A DNA stretch of 64,000 bases from the NCBI GenBank assembly GCA_025353725.1, contig JANXOF010000012.1, forward strand, positions 62,001 through 126,000, in the 5' to 3' direction. A model generated the notes under the pieces. That model saw nothing but the letters and a program-made list of their open reading frames with translations. It had not been told where the DNA came from and ran no database searches. Position numbers and translations under genes: made by a program. Position 1 is the first letter of the stretch. Every line of letters begins with the position of its first letter. This stretch comes from Polyangiaceae bacterium. GTDB lineage: Bacteria; Myxococcota_A; Polyangia; Polyangiales; Polyangiaceae. Positions 17,552-26,436 of the stretch are shown piece after piece.

Positions 17552-19171
17552 TCAGTAGCCTGGGTCGTTCTTGCTGGGCTTCTTCGGAGGTGTAGGGGGG
17601 ATTTGACCTGGAGCCACGGCCGCAGCCGGAGGCTGACTGCCGGAGGGCGATCCCGGTGGGGTACCCGGTAAAGGAAGCGGCAAGGCGGGCGCCACGAGCA
17701 CTGTGCCTCCAGACGGCTTCGGACTGGCCTTTGCTCCCGCGAAAGACCTTAGGCCCTGTCTGTCTCCCGCAAGCAGCGGCGCACTTCCCGGGGGCGACGT
17801 GACCGTTCGTGGACTCGACGGTGTTGCCGCTAAGACTTCCGCGGGCTCCGCACTCCCTGTTTTTGGCGGAAGGGCCGAGGGCGCAGCGGTAAGGATGTTG
17901 AGTTCGCTCGATGGATCCACGCGGTTTGCGGCCGCCGCGTCTCGGCGCCTCACCGCTACGACGGCGCCCGTGCCGATTCCGGCGAGCGCAAGCCCAAGCC
18001 CTGCACTCGCTACGACCCACTTCCACTTGATCGGCGTCACGCCAGTCACAAACTGGGACGACGTGAAAGGTGCCGCGGTCCACCCTGGCTGTGGAGATGG
18101 TTGCCGGTCCCCGTCCGTCAGGAAGCGTTCCGTCCCCCCGTAAGCGACCCCGGCATGTTGGGGAGTCGGCAGAGCGCCACCGGAATCTGACCCGGGCGAG
18201 CCTGCGTCGTTTGATGACCGCCGTGCGACCGCGATGGCGCCCGCAGACCCCCCGCCGAGGTTCGGTGCGGGAGTCAACTGGCGCGCCCCGAGCCCTGCCG
18301 CAAGCGCAAGCTGATCCGCGAGCTCAAGAACGGTCGCAAACCGTCGCTCTGGCTCGCGTTCGAGCGCGCGCGCGAACCAAACGTCGAACGCCTGCGGCAG
18401 ACCGGGCAAGGCGTGGGATGGAACAGGTAAAGGCGCAGTGCAAATCTTCACGAGAAGGTCACCGACTGACTCGCCGTCGAACGGCATACGGCCGGTGACA
18501 CACTTGAACGCGATGACCCCTAACGACCAGATGTCGGTGCGATGGTCGACGTTTCGCAGGCCCCGCGCCTGCTCAGGCGACATGTAAAACGGCGTTCCCA
18601 AGACGGCTCCAGTCTTGGTGCTCGACGCGACCCCCGAATTCTCGCCGTCGGTTTGAATCTTGGCGATTCCGAAGTCGAGTACCTTTGCCACTTCGTCGTC
18701 GTCGTCCGTGTTCCGCACGATAAAGATGTTTTCTGGCTTCAAGTCGCGGTGAACGATGCCGCGTTCGTGGGCGCGAGAGAGGCCGCGCGCGACTTGCCTC
18801 AGGATGCGCCCCGTGTCTTGTAACGTAAGCGCGCCGAGGCGCTCGATGCGCTTGTCGAGTGGCTCGCCCGTGAGCAACTCCATCACGATGTACGGTTTGC
18901 CGTCTTCCGTTACCCCGTGGTCATAAATCTGTATGGCGTGCTTTGACTGAATCGTCGCGGCGGCTTTGGCTTCGCGATCAAAGCGAGTCCGCGCCTCAAC
19001 GCTTTTTGCGTACTCGGCATCAATGAACTTGATCGCGGAAGGCGTCCCGAGTGACGTGTGACGGGCTTCCCATACCGACCCCATCCCCCCGCGTCCGATA
19101 AGTTTCACGAGCTCGTACTTCCCTCCAATGAGCCCAGTCGACGGAGGTGCTTCGGATTCGGGCGTACTCAT
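17552..19171 (-). CDS. Ser/Thr protein kinase, Hanks type, single-pass membrane
   Basis: 539 residues. The kinase domain covers about 20-290: GRGGMGSVWEAR, catalytic Lys in SAIKFID, IVHRDLKPENIF, and VLDFGIAK, followed by MSPEQARG. A spacer rich in Gly and Ser follows, with one membrane helix near 370-395 (WVVASAGLGLALAGIGTG) and a periplasmic Ala/Pro-rich tail. No sensor domain such as PASTA is visible outside. The ATG lies 119 bases from the preferred polA start on the other strand. The next gene on its own strand is the TPR/barrel protein, which may be a target or partner. Confidence 0.93.
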   Translation of the reverse strand: MSTPESEAPPSTGLIGGKYELVKLIGRGGMGSVWEARHTSLGTPSAIKFIDAEYAKSVEARTRFDREAKAAATIQSKHAIQIYDHGVTEDGKPYIVMELLTGEPLDKRIERLGALTLQDTGRILRQVARGLSRAHERGIVHRDLKPENIFIVRNTDDDDEVAKVLDFGIAKIQTDGENSGVASSTKTGAVLGTPFYMSPEQARGLRNVDHRTDIWSLGVIAFKCVTGRMPFDGESVGDLLVKICTAPLPVPSHALPGLPQAFDVWFARALEREPERRFATVLELADQLALAAGLGARQLTPAPNLGGGSAGAIAVARRSSNDAGSPGSDSGGALPTPQHAGVAYGGTERFLTDGDRQPSPQPGWTAAPFTSSQFVTGVTPIKWKWVVASAGLGLALAGIGTGAVVAVRRRDAAAANRVDPSSELNILTAAPSALPPKTGSAEPAEVLAATPSSPRTVTSPPGSAPLLAGDRQGLRSFAGAKASPKPSGGTVLVAPALPLPLPGTPPGSPSGSQPPAAAVAPGQIPPTPPKKPSKNDPGY

Positions 19172-19289
19172 GAGGAAGCTGGAGGAGACTACTGCCAGAG
19201 CCCTGAAAAGTGAACTTCGGCACAGAGGCGTCGCGGTGCCTCGCTTCGGACTCGTTGCGACCGCGCGCAGGCGCTCCTACGGTGTGCGC

Positions 19290-22127
19290 GTGTCCAGAGC
19301 CCCCGCCGACCCCGCCGCCCGTCCAGCCCATGTCAGCGCGTTGCCTCCACCGGGAAGCGACGACGTCCTCTATCTCGTTGACTTGTCCGGCTATGTTTTT
19401 CGTGCGTACCACGCGTTGCCGCCACTCTCGAATTCAAAGGGCGAGCCTACCCACGCGGTTCTTGGGACCGTCAGCATGCTCCAAAAAGTGGTCAATGATA
19501 GGCGACCGTCGATGTTCGCGGTGGCGATGGACTCGCGGGGACCTAGCTTCCGCAAGGCGATTGACGTCCGTTACAAAGCGACGAGGCAGGTGGCGCCACC
19601 TGACCTAGGCCAGCAGATGGCGCGATGCGAGGAGTTCGCGCGAGCCTCCAACATCCCGATCTTTCAGGCTGAAGGTATCGAGGCGGACGATCTCATCGCG
19701 GCTGTGGTCGAGCGCGCAGTGAACGAGGGAGTGCGCGTCGTTATCGTCAGTGCCGACAAAGACCTCATGCAGCTCATTCATGACACGGACGATCGCGTGC
19801 TCATGTGGGACTCGATGCGCGACCGGACGTACGGTGCGCCCGAGGTGTCGTTGAAGTTTGGCGTGCCGCCGAGCCAACTGCGTGACTTGCTCGCGCTGAC
19901 GGGCGACACCTCCGACAACATTCCCGGCGTACCGAGTGTTGGACCGAAAACGGCGGCGGACCTCCTTCGCGCGTATGAAACGCTCGATGGGGTCTATGCG
20001 AACCTCTCGACCATTAAGCGAGCCAAGTTGCGAGAGGCGCTCCAGCAACACGAGACCGACGCGCGAATTTCTCAAGTGCTCGTGACGTTGAAGCGCGACG
20101 TCGAGGTTTCGTGGAGCAAGGAGAGCCTGCGGTATGGGGGGGCGAACGTCGAGACACTGCGAAGCTTTTTTCTCGAACTCGAACTCACGCGTTTCCTCGA
20201 TCAAATGAGCGCCGCCCAGGCGCGACTTGGAGCGGGACATCCGTCGCATAGTGGTGACAAGGGGGCTGGCCGCGCGGACGTGATGGTGGCTGCGGCGGCG
20301 CGGAGTGTCCCGCCGGCAACTTCGATCCTCGAGCACACCTACCGGCCCGTGCTCGATGAGGCCGAGCTCCGTCGTGTCGTCGCGCGGGCGCGGGAGGCTG
20401 GCACCGTCGCTCTTCAAGTCATGACGTCGTGCGCGGATCCCATGCGTGCTCACATCTTGGGAATCGGCCTGGCTTCATGCGCGGGAGAGGGATTTTATAT
20501 CCCGCTCGCGCATCGCTATCTTGGTGTGCCGGCGCAGCTGACGTGGGAGCAGGTTCGCAAAGAGGTAGGGCCACTCCTTGCCGACGCGTCCGTGCGAAAG
20601 GTAGGATACGACCTAAAACGAGCTGAAAATGTGCTTGCGCGTCATGGCGTAGCGATCGCTGGACCGCTCTCCGAGACCATGCTCGCCTCGTATCTCCTCG
20701 ACCCTGAAGCGCCAAACGATCTGAAGAATCTCGTCCGCCGCGAAGTGGGAACCGAGCTTCCGACCTTCGATGAGGGATCAGGAAGAAAGGCTCATCGCGT
20801 CGCGTTTGACGAGCTCGATATTGAGCGCGCATCGGTTTTCGGTGGCGCGCCCGCGGACCTTGTCCTTGCGATAGCGGAGCGACTCGACGTGCGCATTGCG
20901 AGCGAGGGACTGGACAGGCTTTACAAGGAGGTTGAGCTCCCGCTGTCGCGCGTTCTCGCTTCGATGGAGCGCAAGGGGGTGCTCGTTGATACCAGCAAGC
21001 TTGCCTCGATCGCGGCGCGCGTCGGTGTGGAGTGCACCGCACTCGAGGCGAAAGCGCACGCCGTCGTGGGTCGAGCGTTCGCGATTCGATCGCGTGATCA
21101 GCTGGAGGCGCTGCTGTTCGACGAGTTGAAGCTCCCTGTCGTGAAGCGCACGCTGAAAGGCGGTCGTTCGACGGACGCTGCGGTGCTCGAAGAGCTTTCG
21201 GACAAGCACCCGCTCCCGTCGGTCATCCTCGAGTACCGAGAGCTCGACAAACTCAAAGGCACGTATCTCGACGCCCTCCCCCGCGCCGTGAATCCTGAAA
21301 CTGGCCGCATTCACACGCGATTCGAGCAAGCGGTCGCCGCGACGGGTCGTCTCTCCTCAACCGAGCCGAACCTTCAAAACATACCGATCCGAACGGAGGT
21401 GGGCCGCTTGGTGCGCTCAGCGTTCGTCGCGCCTCCGGGGTACCAGATCGTGAGCGCGGACTACTCACAGATTGAACTTCGCGTGCTCGCGCATCTCGCG
21501 AAAGACGAGCAGCTCGCTCTCGCGTTTCGCGACGAGCTCGACGTCCACCAGCACACGGCGTCGCTCATCTTTGACGTGCCGCGCGAGCAGGTAAGTCCGG
21601 ACATGAGGAGGCGTGCCAAAGCCATTAACTTCGGGCTGATGTATGGGATGGGAGAAACGCGGCTTGCGCGCGAGCAGGGGATTTCGCGCGAGGAGGCGCG
21701 GAAATTCATGGAGGCCTACTTCGAGCGTTTTGTGGGCGTACGCAACTTTATGAACGCAGCTGTCGAGAGTGCCCGTGCGGGCGAAGCTGTCACGACCCTA
21801 CTTGGTCGGCGCCGTTTCTTGCCAAACCTAAACTCGCAAAACCGCGGCTTGCGTTTCGAGGCGGAGCGCGTCGCGAAGAACACGCCCATTCAGGGAACGG
21901 CCGCGGACATTCTGAAGCTCGCTATGATTGCGTTGGGGGACGGTGACGTAGTGCCAGGCGCTCGAATGATTTTGACGGTCCACGACGAGCTCGTCTTCGA
22001 GGTTCCAACCGAGCGTGTCATCGAGGCGGAGAAGCGAATCAAAGAAGCGATGGCGTCTTCATTCAAGCTCGACGTGCCGCTCGTTGTCGATGTGGGTCAC
22101 GGAGACCATTGGGGCGATGCCCACTAG
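19290..22127 (+). CDS. polA: DNA polymerase I, proofreading site apparently lost
   Basis: Gap-filling and primer-removing polymerase. The 5'-nuclease domain begins DVLYLVDLSGYVFRAYHALPP and has GDTSDNIPGVPSVGPKTAADLL. The middle 3'-5' exonuclease-like domain keeps its fold (YIPLAHRYLGVPAQL, ETMLASYLLDP) but the catalytic carboxylates are missing: the D-x-E of Exo I reads Q-V-M, the Exo II Asp is Ala (KRAENV), and the Exo III Tyr and Asp are Phe and Pro. Polymerase motifs A (DYSQIELRVLAHLAKD), B (RRRAKAINFGLMYGMG) and C (VHDELVFEVP) are intact. The start is uncertain: a GTG at 19290 or 19284 leaves room for divergent promoters, whereas an ATG at 19170 would overlap the kinase start. It converges with the protease gene, overlapping by 4 bases. 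Confidence 0.95.
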   Translation: MSRAPADPAARPAHVSALPPPGSDDVLYLVDLSGYVFRAYHALPPLSNSKGEPTHAVLGTVSMLQKVVNDRRPSMFAVAMDSRGPSFRKAIDVRYKATRQVAPPDLGQQMARCEEFARASNIPIFQAEGIEADDLIAAVVERAVNEGVRVVIVSADKDLMQLIHDTDDRVLMWDSMRDRTYGAPEVSLKFGVPPSQLRDLLALTGDTSDNIPGVPSVGPKTAADLLRAYETLDGVYANLSTIKRAKLREALQQHETDARISQVLVTLKRDVEVSWSKESLRYGGANVETLRSFFLELELTRFLDQMSAAQARLGAGHPSHSGDKGAGRADVMVAAAARSVPPATSILEHTYRPVLDEAELRRVVARAREAGTVALQVMTSCADPMRAHILGIGLASCAGEGFYIPLAHRYLGVPAQLTWEQVRKEVGPLLADASVRKVGYDLKRAENVLARHGVAIAGPLSETMLASYLLDPEAPNDLKNLVRREVGTELPTFDEGSGRKAHRVAFDELDIERASVFGGAPADLVLAIAERLDVRIASEGLDRLYKEVELPLSRVLASMERKGVLVDTSKLASIAARVGVECTALEAKAHAVVGRAFAIRSRDQLEALLFDELKLPVVKRTLKGGRSTDAAVLEELSDKHPLPSVILEYRELDKLKGTYLDALPRAVNPETGRIHTRFEQAVAATGRLSSTEPNLQNIPIRTEVGRLVRSAFVAPPGYQIVSADYSQIELRVLAHLAKDEQLALAFRDELDVHQHTASLIFDVPREQVSPDMRRRAKAINFGLMYGMGETRLAREQGISREEARKFMEAYFERFVGVRNFMNAAVESARAGEAVTTLLGRRRFLPNLNSQNRGLRFEAERVAKNTPIQGTAADILKLAMIALGDGDVVPGARMILTVHDELVFEVPTERVIEAEKRIKEAMASSFKLDVPLVVDVGHGDHWGDAH

Positions 22128-23278
22128 AAACCTGAGCGACGGCGCCTTCGCCGCCTCACGGCGCTAAGCGCGCAGGCGACCGTGACAGCGAGGATTCCGT
22201 AGTTCGTCGAACGTGGGCCCGGGCGCGTCGAGCAAGCCTCGGTGGAGGCTCCAAGGGCGGCGGGCACGCCTCCTGGTTCCAGCGCGGACTTGCCTGCGGC
22301 GTTACCGCTGGATGGTTCCGCCTCAAGCGCGGGTACGGCGCCTGCGACCGCAAAGGCTTCAGCGAAAAGGGAATCGAACCCTGACGTGGTCGTGTAAATG
22401 TGTCCAAAGTCTTCTTCGCAGTCGCCACCTCGGGAGACGACGCCAATCACGGCGCCGGTCTGTTCGCTTATCGCAGGTCCTCCGGAGTCGCCCTGACAGA
22501 TCGAGCGGCCAACCTCGAATTCGTGTATCCCGAGCGGAGTTTTACTCTTCGATACACCCTTGCCTTGAGCCAATACTTCGACGCCATCTTTGCTGAATCG
22601 CGTGCCAATGGGCGTCGCTGAATCGTTCTGGCCGTAGCCAATGGATCGAATCTTCTCTCCCTGGCGTGCGGCTGACCGGGTGCGAACGGCGAGTGGTTGA
22701 ACGTCCAGAATGGGGGATTCGAGAATGACGAAAGCAATGTCCGCGTCGCACAAGTAAGGGGTTGCGGGAGTGATAATTGCGCGCGCTTTCGTCGCTGGCT
22801 TGCGCGCGAAGCTCGGCGTGCCTCCGACGTAAACGCCGATACTTTCTGGGACTTCGCTGGCCGCGATGTGCGCGCCGTTTGCGCTGCGGCCGTTTTCGTC
22901 ACACGAGACGGTCGCCGTAATTGTTTTCGAAACGCAGTGGCGAGCTGTGAGCACGACATTTGGAGCTACAAGCGCCCCCGAGCAGAGCTCGAAGGTAGTG
23001 CCGACGCCGACTCTAAGCGCGACAGTTCCAGCGACCCCTGTACGCTGCTCGGCTTGGCTTCCTCCAAAAATTTGAGGCTCGACCGTCGACTCTGACGGAA
23101 GGCTGACCGTGTCAGACGCCGTTTCGACGGCACAGCCGGCCGCTGCCAGCGCGATGAGGACCAACCCCAACGTGGGGGACTTGGCGATCCACCTGGAGCG
23201 AGCGTGAGCCTGGGTGCGTGGGCCCGCTTCAACGTAATTACGCTCGAAAGTCGGAATAGCCATGGGGTCATCGCTCAT
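22124..23278 (-). CDS. Trypsin-like serine protease, probable lipoprotein with C-terminal sorting-like tail
   Basis: 384 residues from ATG 23278; an ATG five codons later is also possible. A long N-region leads to a hydrophobic stretch ending AAAGC, a lipobox with Cys49. The S1 protease domain begins IFGGSQAEQRT and has His in LTARHC, Asp in CDADIAFV and Ser in CQGDSGGPAI, so the triad is complete. The tail contains a Cys in EACSTRPGP, one hydrophobic helix (YGILAVTVACALSAV) and RRRRRRR, resembling a MYXO-CTERM signal. Having both a lipobox and such a tail is unusual. It is probably an exported, membrane-anchored protease. It overlaps the polA end by 4 bases, converging, and a probable small gene lies upstream. 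Confidence 0.88.
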   Translation of the reverse strand: MSDDPMAIPTFERNYVEAGPRTQAHARSRWIAKSPTLGLVLIALAAAGCAVETASDTVSLPSESTVEPQIFGGSQAEQRTGVAGTVALRVGVGTTFELCSGALVAPNVVLTARHCVSKTITATVSCDENGRSANGAHIAASEVPESIGVYVGGTPSFARKPATKARAIITPATPYLCDADIAFVILESPILDVQPLAVRTRSAARQGEKIRSIGYGQNDSATPIGTRFSKDGVEVLAQGKGVSKSKTPLGIHEFEVGRSICQGDSGGPAISEQTGAVIGVVSRGGDCEEDFGHIYTTTSGFDSLFAEAFAVAGAVPALEAEPSSGNAAGKSALEPGGVPAALGASTEACSTRPGPRSTNYGILAVTVACALSAVRRRRRRRSGF

Positions 23279-23302
23279 TCCTTCACTATGTGTGCCTGCT
23301 CC

Positions 23303-23470
23303 CTACAGCTCGTGTAACAGGAACTTTCCGCGGATATTGTAGGATTTCGCGAGCTCCAGGTTGAGCTCATCGCTCTTTGGTGTTGGCGCGAGGACACCCG
23401 TGATCGGCGCGTCATGGTCCTCCGCTTTTTGTGCCGGGTAGACTCGGATCGGGGCACGGGCTATGCTCAA
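23303..23470 (-). CDS. Probable small gene (about 55 residues) upstream of the protease
   Basis: This short open frame opens with a possible TTG at 23470 and ends at TAG 23303-23305. It reads MSIARAPIRVYPAQKAEDHD and later PTPKSDELNLELAKSYN, ending RGKFLLHEL. Codon choice is typical of coding DNA here (GAG, CTC, GTC, GAC and GCG dominate). The frame is acidic/basic mixed and hydrophilic, with no signal or membrane segment. It ends 24 bases before the ATG of the serine protease, so it may share that transcript. No known family is recognised; the start is unsure because the frame stays open further upstream without an ATG. Confidence 0.45.
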   Translation of the reverse strand: MSIARAPIRVYPAQKAEDHDAPITGVLAPTPKSDELNLELAKSYNIRGKFLLHEL

Positions 23471-23671
23471 TTCGCCAAAAATGAGGGAAATCGTTGGCTG
23501 GGCTAAGAATTGCTTGCACGGTTCTGTCGTTGCTCGTGTCGCATTGCGTCTGAAGTTCGCAGGGAATCGCGGTCATGGTCGCAGCGCCCCGAACCCCCTT
23601 TTTTTGAACGCCTCAAACTCCGAGCTCCCCGAGCAACCACGCCACCTGCGACGACGCTTGAGCTTTGCCTG

Positions 23672-25483
23672 ATGCCTAACTCCGACGCCCTCGCGGACCT
23701 TCGCACGCGCCGCGCCTCTACGAGTAGGCGTAGGCGGCCGGACCTTGGAGATGCACGCGCTTCGGTCATAAGGTCGAGCGCCTCACGCTGGCCGCTGCCG
23801 CGTTCGCTTGGCGCCTTGGGTGACTTGAGGTCTGGTTTCGTTCTCACGGACCGGCACGCGTTGTGGCTCGTGAGCGCGGCCCTTTTTATGGTCGCTGCGT
23901 GGCCGCTTGCCCTCGTCGAGGTGCCCCCTTACCAAGATCTCCCGAACCACCTCGCGGCCGTGACGGTCATGCAGAACCGGGCGCGTTATCCAGAATTCGT
24001 TTTCAACGGATTCTTTAAAACGAACGCAGCTCTCTTTGCTTGGCTTTTTGTCGGGGGCAAAGTCCTTGGGGTGCGCCTGGCCGCACGCGTTTTCGCGCTT
24101 ACGGTCGTCGGAGCCAACGCGTTCGTGTTGCCGCGTTTTGTGTGGGTCACGACGGGGAGTCGCAAGAAGATGCTTCTCGCCAGTCTCTTCATGTGGCCGA
24201 TGATCCACAACTGGTTCGTGTCGATGGGGATGCTCGACTTCGCTCTCGCCGTTCCCCTGTCCCTGGCGACCTTGCTCGCCATCGACCGGCAGCGTCGAAC
24301 GCCTTCACTCGCCCATGGGCTCCTTGTGAGCGGGCTCGGTGCTGCCACGTGGTACGCCCACGTTTTCCCACTGTTCGTCGTCCATTTGCTCGTCTTCATC
24401 GAAGCGATGCGTGCAGTGTCCTGGCGAGCGCGAGCGCGCTCACTCGTAAGGATGGCGTCGCCACTCTTGCCGCTCACTGCGCTCGTCGTGCTCTCACTGG
24501 TCGACCACCTGCGCGACAACGTAGGGCCCATGTCTGCGTTCGTGCATCATCAGAAAGTTCTGCCCCCCTGGGAGCTGGTTTATAACCTTTGGGCTGAATG
24601 GTTCTGGGGATTCACGAAGCTGTCGATCTCGAGCGTCGTGCCCTGTGTGCTGCTCGCTTTTTACGGTGGTCTACACTTCATCGGTCACTCGTCGAAAGCC
24701 GTTATGACGGCTCGAGTCGCGCCAGATCCGTGCGATGTGCGGGCCGAGCGCGAGCCGTCACCGATGTTCTTCTCGGTGGCCGCGGTGGTCTCGCTCGGTG
24801 TGCTTTTCTGCATCGCCCCGTACCGGATAACGAATTGGTATCACGTCAATTCGAGACTTATTCCGTTCCTATGGGTGGCCTTGCTCGTCCGTGTGCCGGA
24901 CCGACTCCCGAAAAGCGTCATGACCGCACTCGGCGTCTCGGCTGTTCTCTATAGCGCCGGAATGGGGGCTGACTTCGTGCGGCTCGACAGGGATCGCGAG
25001 CAGTTTACTGCCGGCATTCGCGCCGTTCCTGAAGGCGCGAAACTTTTGCCACTTGTGTTCCGTCACAAGGGGGCGAGCGATAACACCCGCAGTGTCCTGC
25101 ACGCGTGGGGGTTTTACGTAACGGAGAAGTTTACGAGTGCGCCACTTCTGTTCGCGCACTCGCGCTCGTTTCCAGTCATGTACATGACGCCGCCCCCCGC
25201 GCGGTTCAACGACTTGGTCCTCGAAAATTTTGCCGCAACCATGATCACGTCGTCGAATTTCTGCGCGTCGATCGGAATTGTTTCCGGTGATTGCAAAGGT
25301 CAGTACCGCGAACGTTGGGCCGAGTTTTGGACCGATGCCACACCGCTCTACGACCACATTCTTTTGTGGGAGCCATCCGACGAGGCTCTCGAATGCGTAC
25401 CGCCTGAGTACACCATCACGTACCGCAAGGGGGCCCTTGCGATTTTGGAGCGTGGCGAGAACGTGCGGGCCGCCCACCGCTGA
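23672..25483 (+). CDS. Polytopic membrane protein of unknown function (GT-C-like topology)
   Basis: About 603 residues from the ATG at 23672. A start at 23510 would add 54 residues of poor composition. After a short Arg-rich head come roughly ten hydrophobic helices: LWLVSAALFMVAAWPLALVE, GLLVSGLGAATWYAHVFPLF, VPCVLLAFYGGLHF, and others to GVSAVLYSAGMGADFV. A soluble C-terminal part of about 170 residues follows. The first outside loop carries YQDLPNHLA with an Asp and His, as in glycosyltransferases of GT-C fold, which is only a resemblance. It faces a TonB-like gene, with which it converges. The sugar or lipid acceptor, if any, is not identifiable. Confidence 0.6.
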   Translation: MPNSDALADLRTRRASTSRRRRPDLGDARASVIRSSASRWPLPRSLGALGDLRSGFVLTDRHALWLVSAALFMVAAWPLALVEVPPYQDLPNHLAAVTVMQNRARYPEFVFNGFFKTNAALFAWLFVGGKVLGVRLAARVFALTVVGANAFVLPRFVWVTTGSRKKMLLASLFMWPMIHNWFVSMGMLDFALAVPLSLATLLAIDRQRRTPSLAHGLLVSGLGAATWYAHVFPLFVVHLLVFIEAMRAVSWRARARSLVRMASPLLPLTALVVLSLVDHLRDNVGPMSAFVHHQKVLPPWELVYNLWAEWFWGFTKLSISSVVPCVLLAFYGGLHFIGHSSKAVMTARVAPDPCDVRAEREPSPMFFSVAAVVSLGVLFCIAPYRITNWYHVNSRLIPFLWVALLVRVPDRLPKSVMTALGVSAVLYSAGMGADFVRLDRDREQFTAGIRAVPEGAKLLPLVFRHKGASDNTRSVLHAWGFYVTEKFTSAPLLFAHSRSFPVMYMTPPPARFNDLVLENFAATMITSSNFCASIGIVSGDCKGQYRERWAEFWTDATPLYDHILLWEPSDEALECVPPEYTITYRKGALAILERGENVRAAHR

Positions 25484-25507
25484 GAAGCCCTTAGGATACC
25501 TTCGGCA

Positions 25508-26290
25508 TTACGGAGTGCCGACTCGCAGTTCGATGCGTCGGCCCCCTCGGAGGGCGAAGAACGCGCTGTCGTCACCCGCGCCGATGGCAAAGACGTCGCC
25601 GTGAAGACCGTCGGGCACGCTGTTCGGGATGACTCGCGCGCTTAGGTGAAGCTTCGTTACTTTGCGCCTCGCGACGAAGGGTCGGCTTCCGAGGATTGAA
25701 AATGTTCGGCGGATCCCTTGTTCGAGCGCCGACGTTGCGGCGCCAAGAATCTGCGTGTCGACCAGGTGTCCCGACTCATCGAGCGTGAGCACCACGGTAG
25801 CGTCACCCGCCGGACCAAACGCAACGGTTCGCCACGCGGGATCTCCGCTTGCGGCTTGCGGGAACCCTCGCGTGAATGCGCGTACTAACTCGATGGCAGA
25901 TCGCTCTCCTACGGCGCCGTACATCGCCGCGGCGGAGGTGGCTTCAACGCGTCCAGGCCCGTCTGCACGGCCCGTCGCCCGGCGGCTTGGACGTTGTGGG
26001 GCCACTGCTGAGGGCGGCTGGTCGGAAGGCGCGGTCGAGTCTTGAGGGGGGGAGCCCAAAAGCGTTGAAAGACGCTGGCTCGACGTCCGCGTAACGTCGA
26101 CGGTCGCCAATTCTTGCGGTCGGATGGCTTCGAAGACATCCGGAGTGGGCAGGTCGAACGTCTCGCCTACGAGTTCGCCCGACGGTGCTGTTTGGCGTGG
26201 GAGCTCCGCGGGTACCGCCGGCGTCATGAGCCGTACGACAACGGCTACGTGGGCCGCGAGTGACGCCGCGAGTGTTGTCTGCCAACGCAT
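25508..26290 (-). CDS. TonB-like single-pass inner-membrane protein
   Basis: 260 residues starting MRWQTTLAASLAAHVAVVV, a short hydrophobic anchor typical of TonB-like proteins. A Pro/Ser/Arg-rich periplasmic linker follows (PPSAVAPQRPSRRATGRAD). The C-terminal ~130 residues have the TonB-like feature of paired strands around TVVLTLDESGHLVDTQIL. TonB proteins carry proton-motive force to outer-membrane transporters. No ExbB, ExbD or TonB-dependent receptor is near, so the partner is unknown. The domain is weakly conserved, so a periplasmic envelope protein of other function is possible. It is divergent from malQ, 146 bases away. Confidence 0.58.
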   Translation of the reverse strand: MRWQTTLAASLAAHVAVVVRLMTPAVPAELPRQTAPSGELVGETFDLPTPDVFEAIRPQELATVDVTRTSSQRLSTLLGSPPQDSTAPSDQPPSAVAPQRPSRRATGRADGPGRVEATSAAAMYGAVGERSAIELVRAFTRGFPQAASGDPAWRTVAFGPAGDATVVLTLDESGHLVDTQILGAATSALEQGIRRTFSILGSRPFVARRKVTKLHLSARVIPNSVPDGLHGDVFAIGAGDDSAFFALRGGRRIELRVGTP

Positions 26291-26436
26291 CCCCCACAGT
26301 CTGCTTCAGTTCTGCGGAAGTTCCCGCGTCGGCGTTACGTGTGAAGTCGAATGTCACGTATCCATGCGGTCCCGTGACTCATGGGTGAGGTACGCGTATC
26401 TTGCACGCACGTCGGATTCGTGAGAAAGCTAGCGTA

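Noticed and set aside
19605-20453. 282-codon open frame opposite polA
   Set aside because: Antisense shadow of polA with Arg/His-rich, low-structure translation.
22340-22400. tRNA T-arm-like sequence (GGGTTCGATTCCC on the minus strand)
   Set aside because: It is part of the protease coding frame (Ser-Gly-Phe-Asp-Ser) and no acceptor stem, D-arm or anticodon arm can be built around it.
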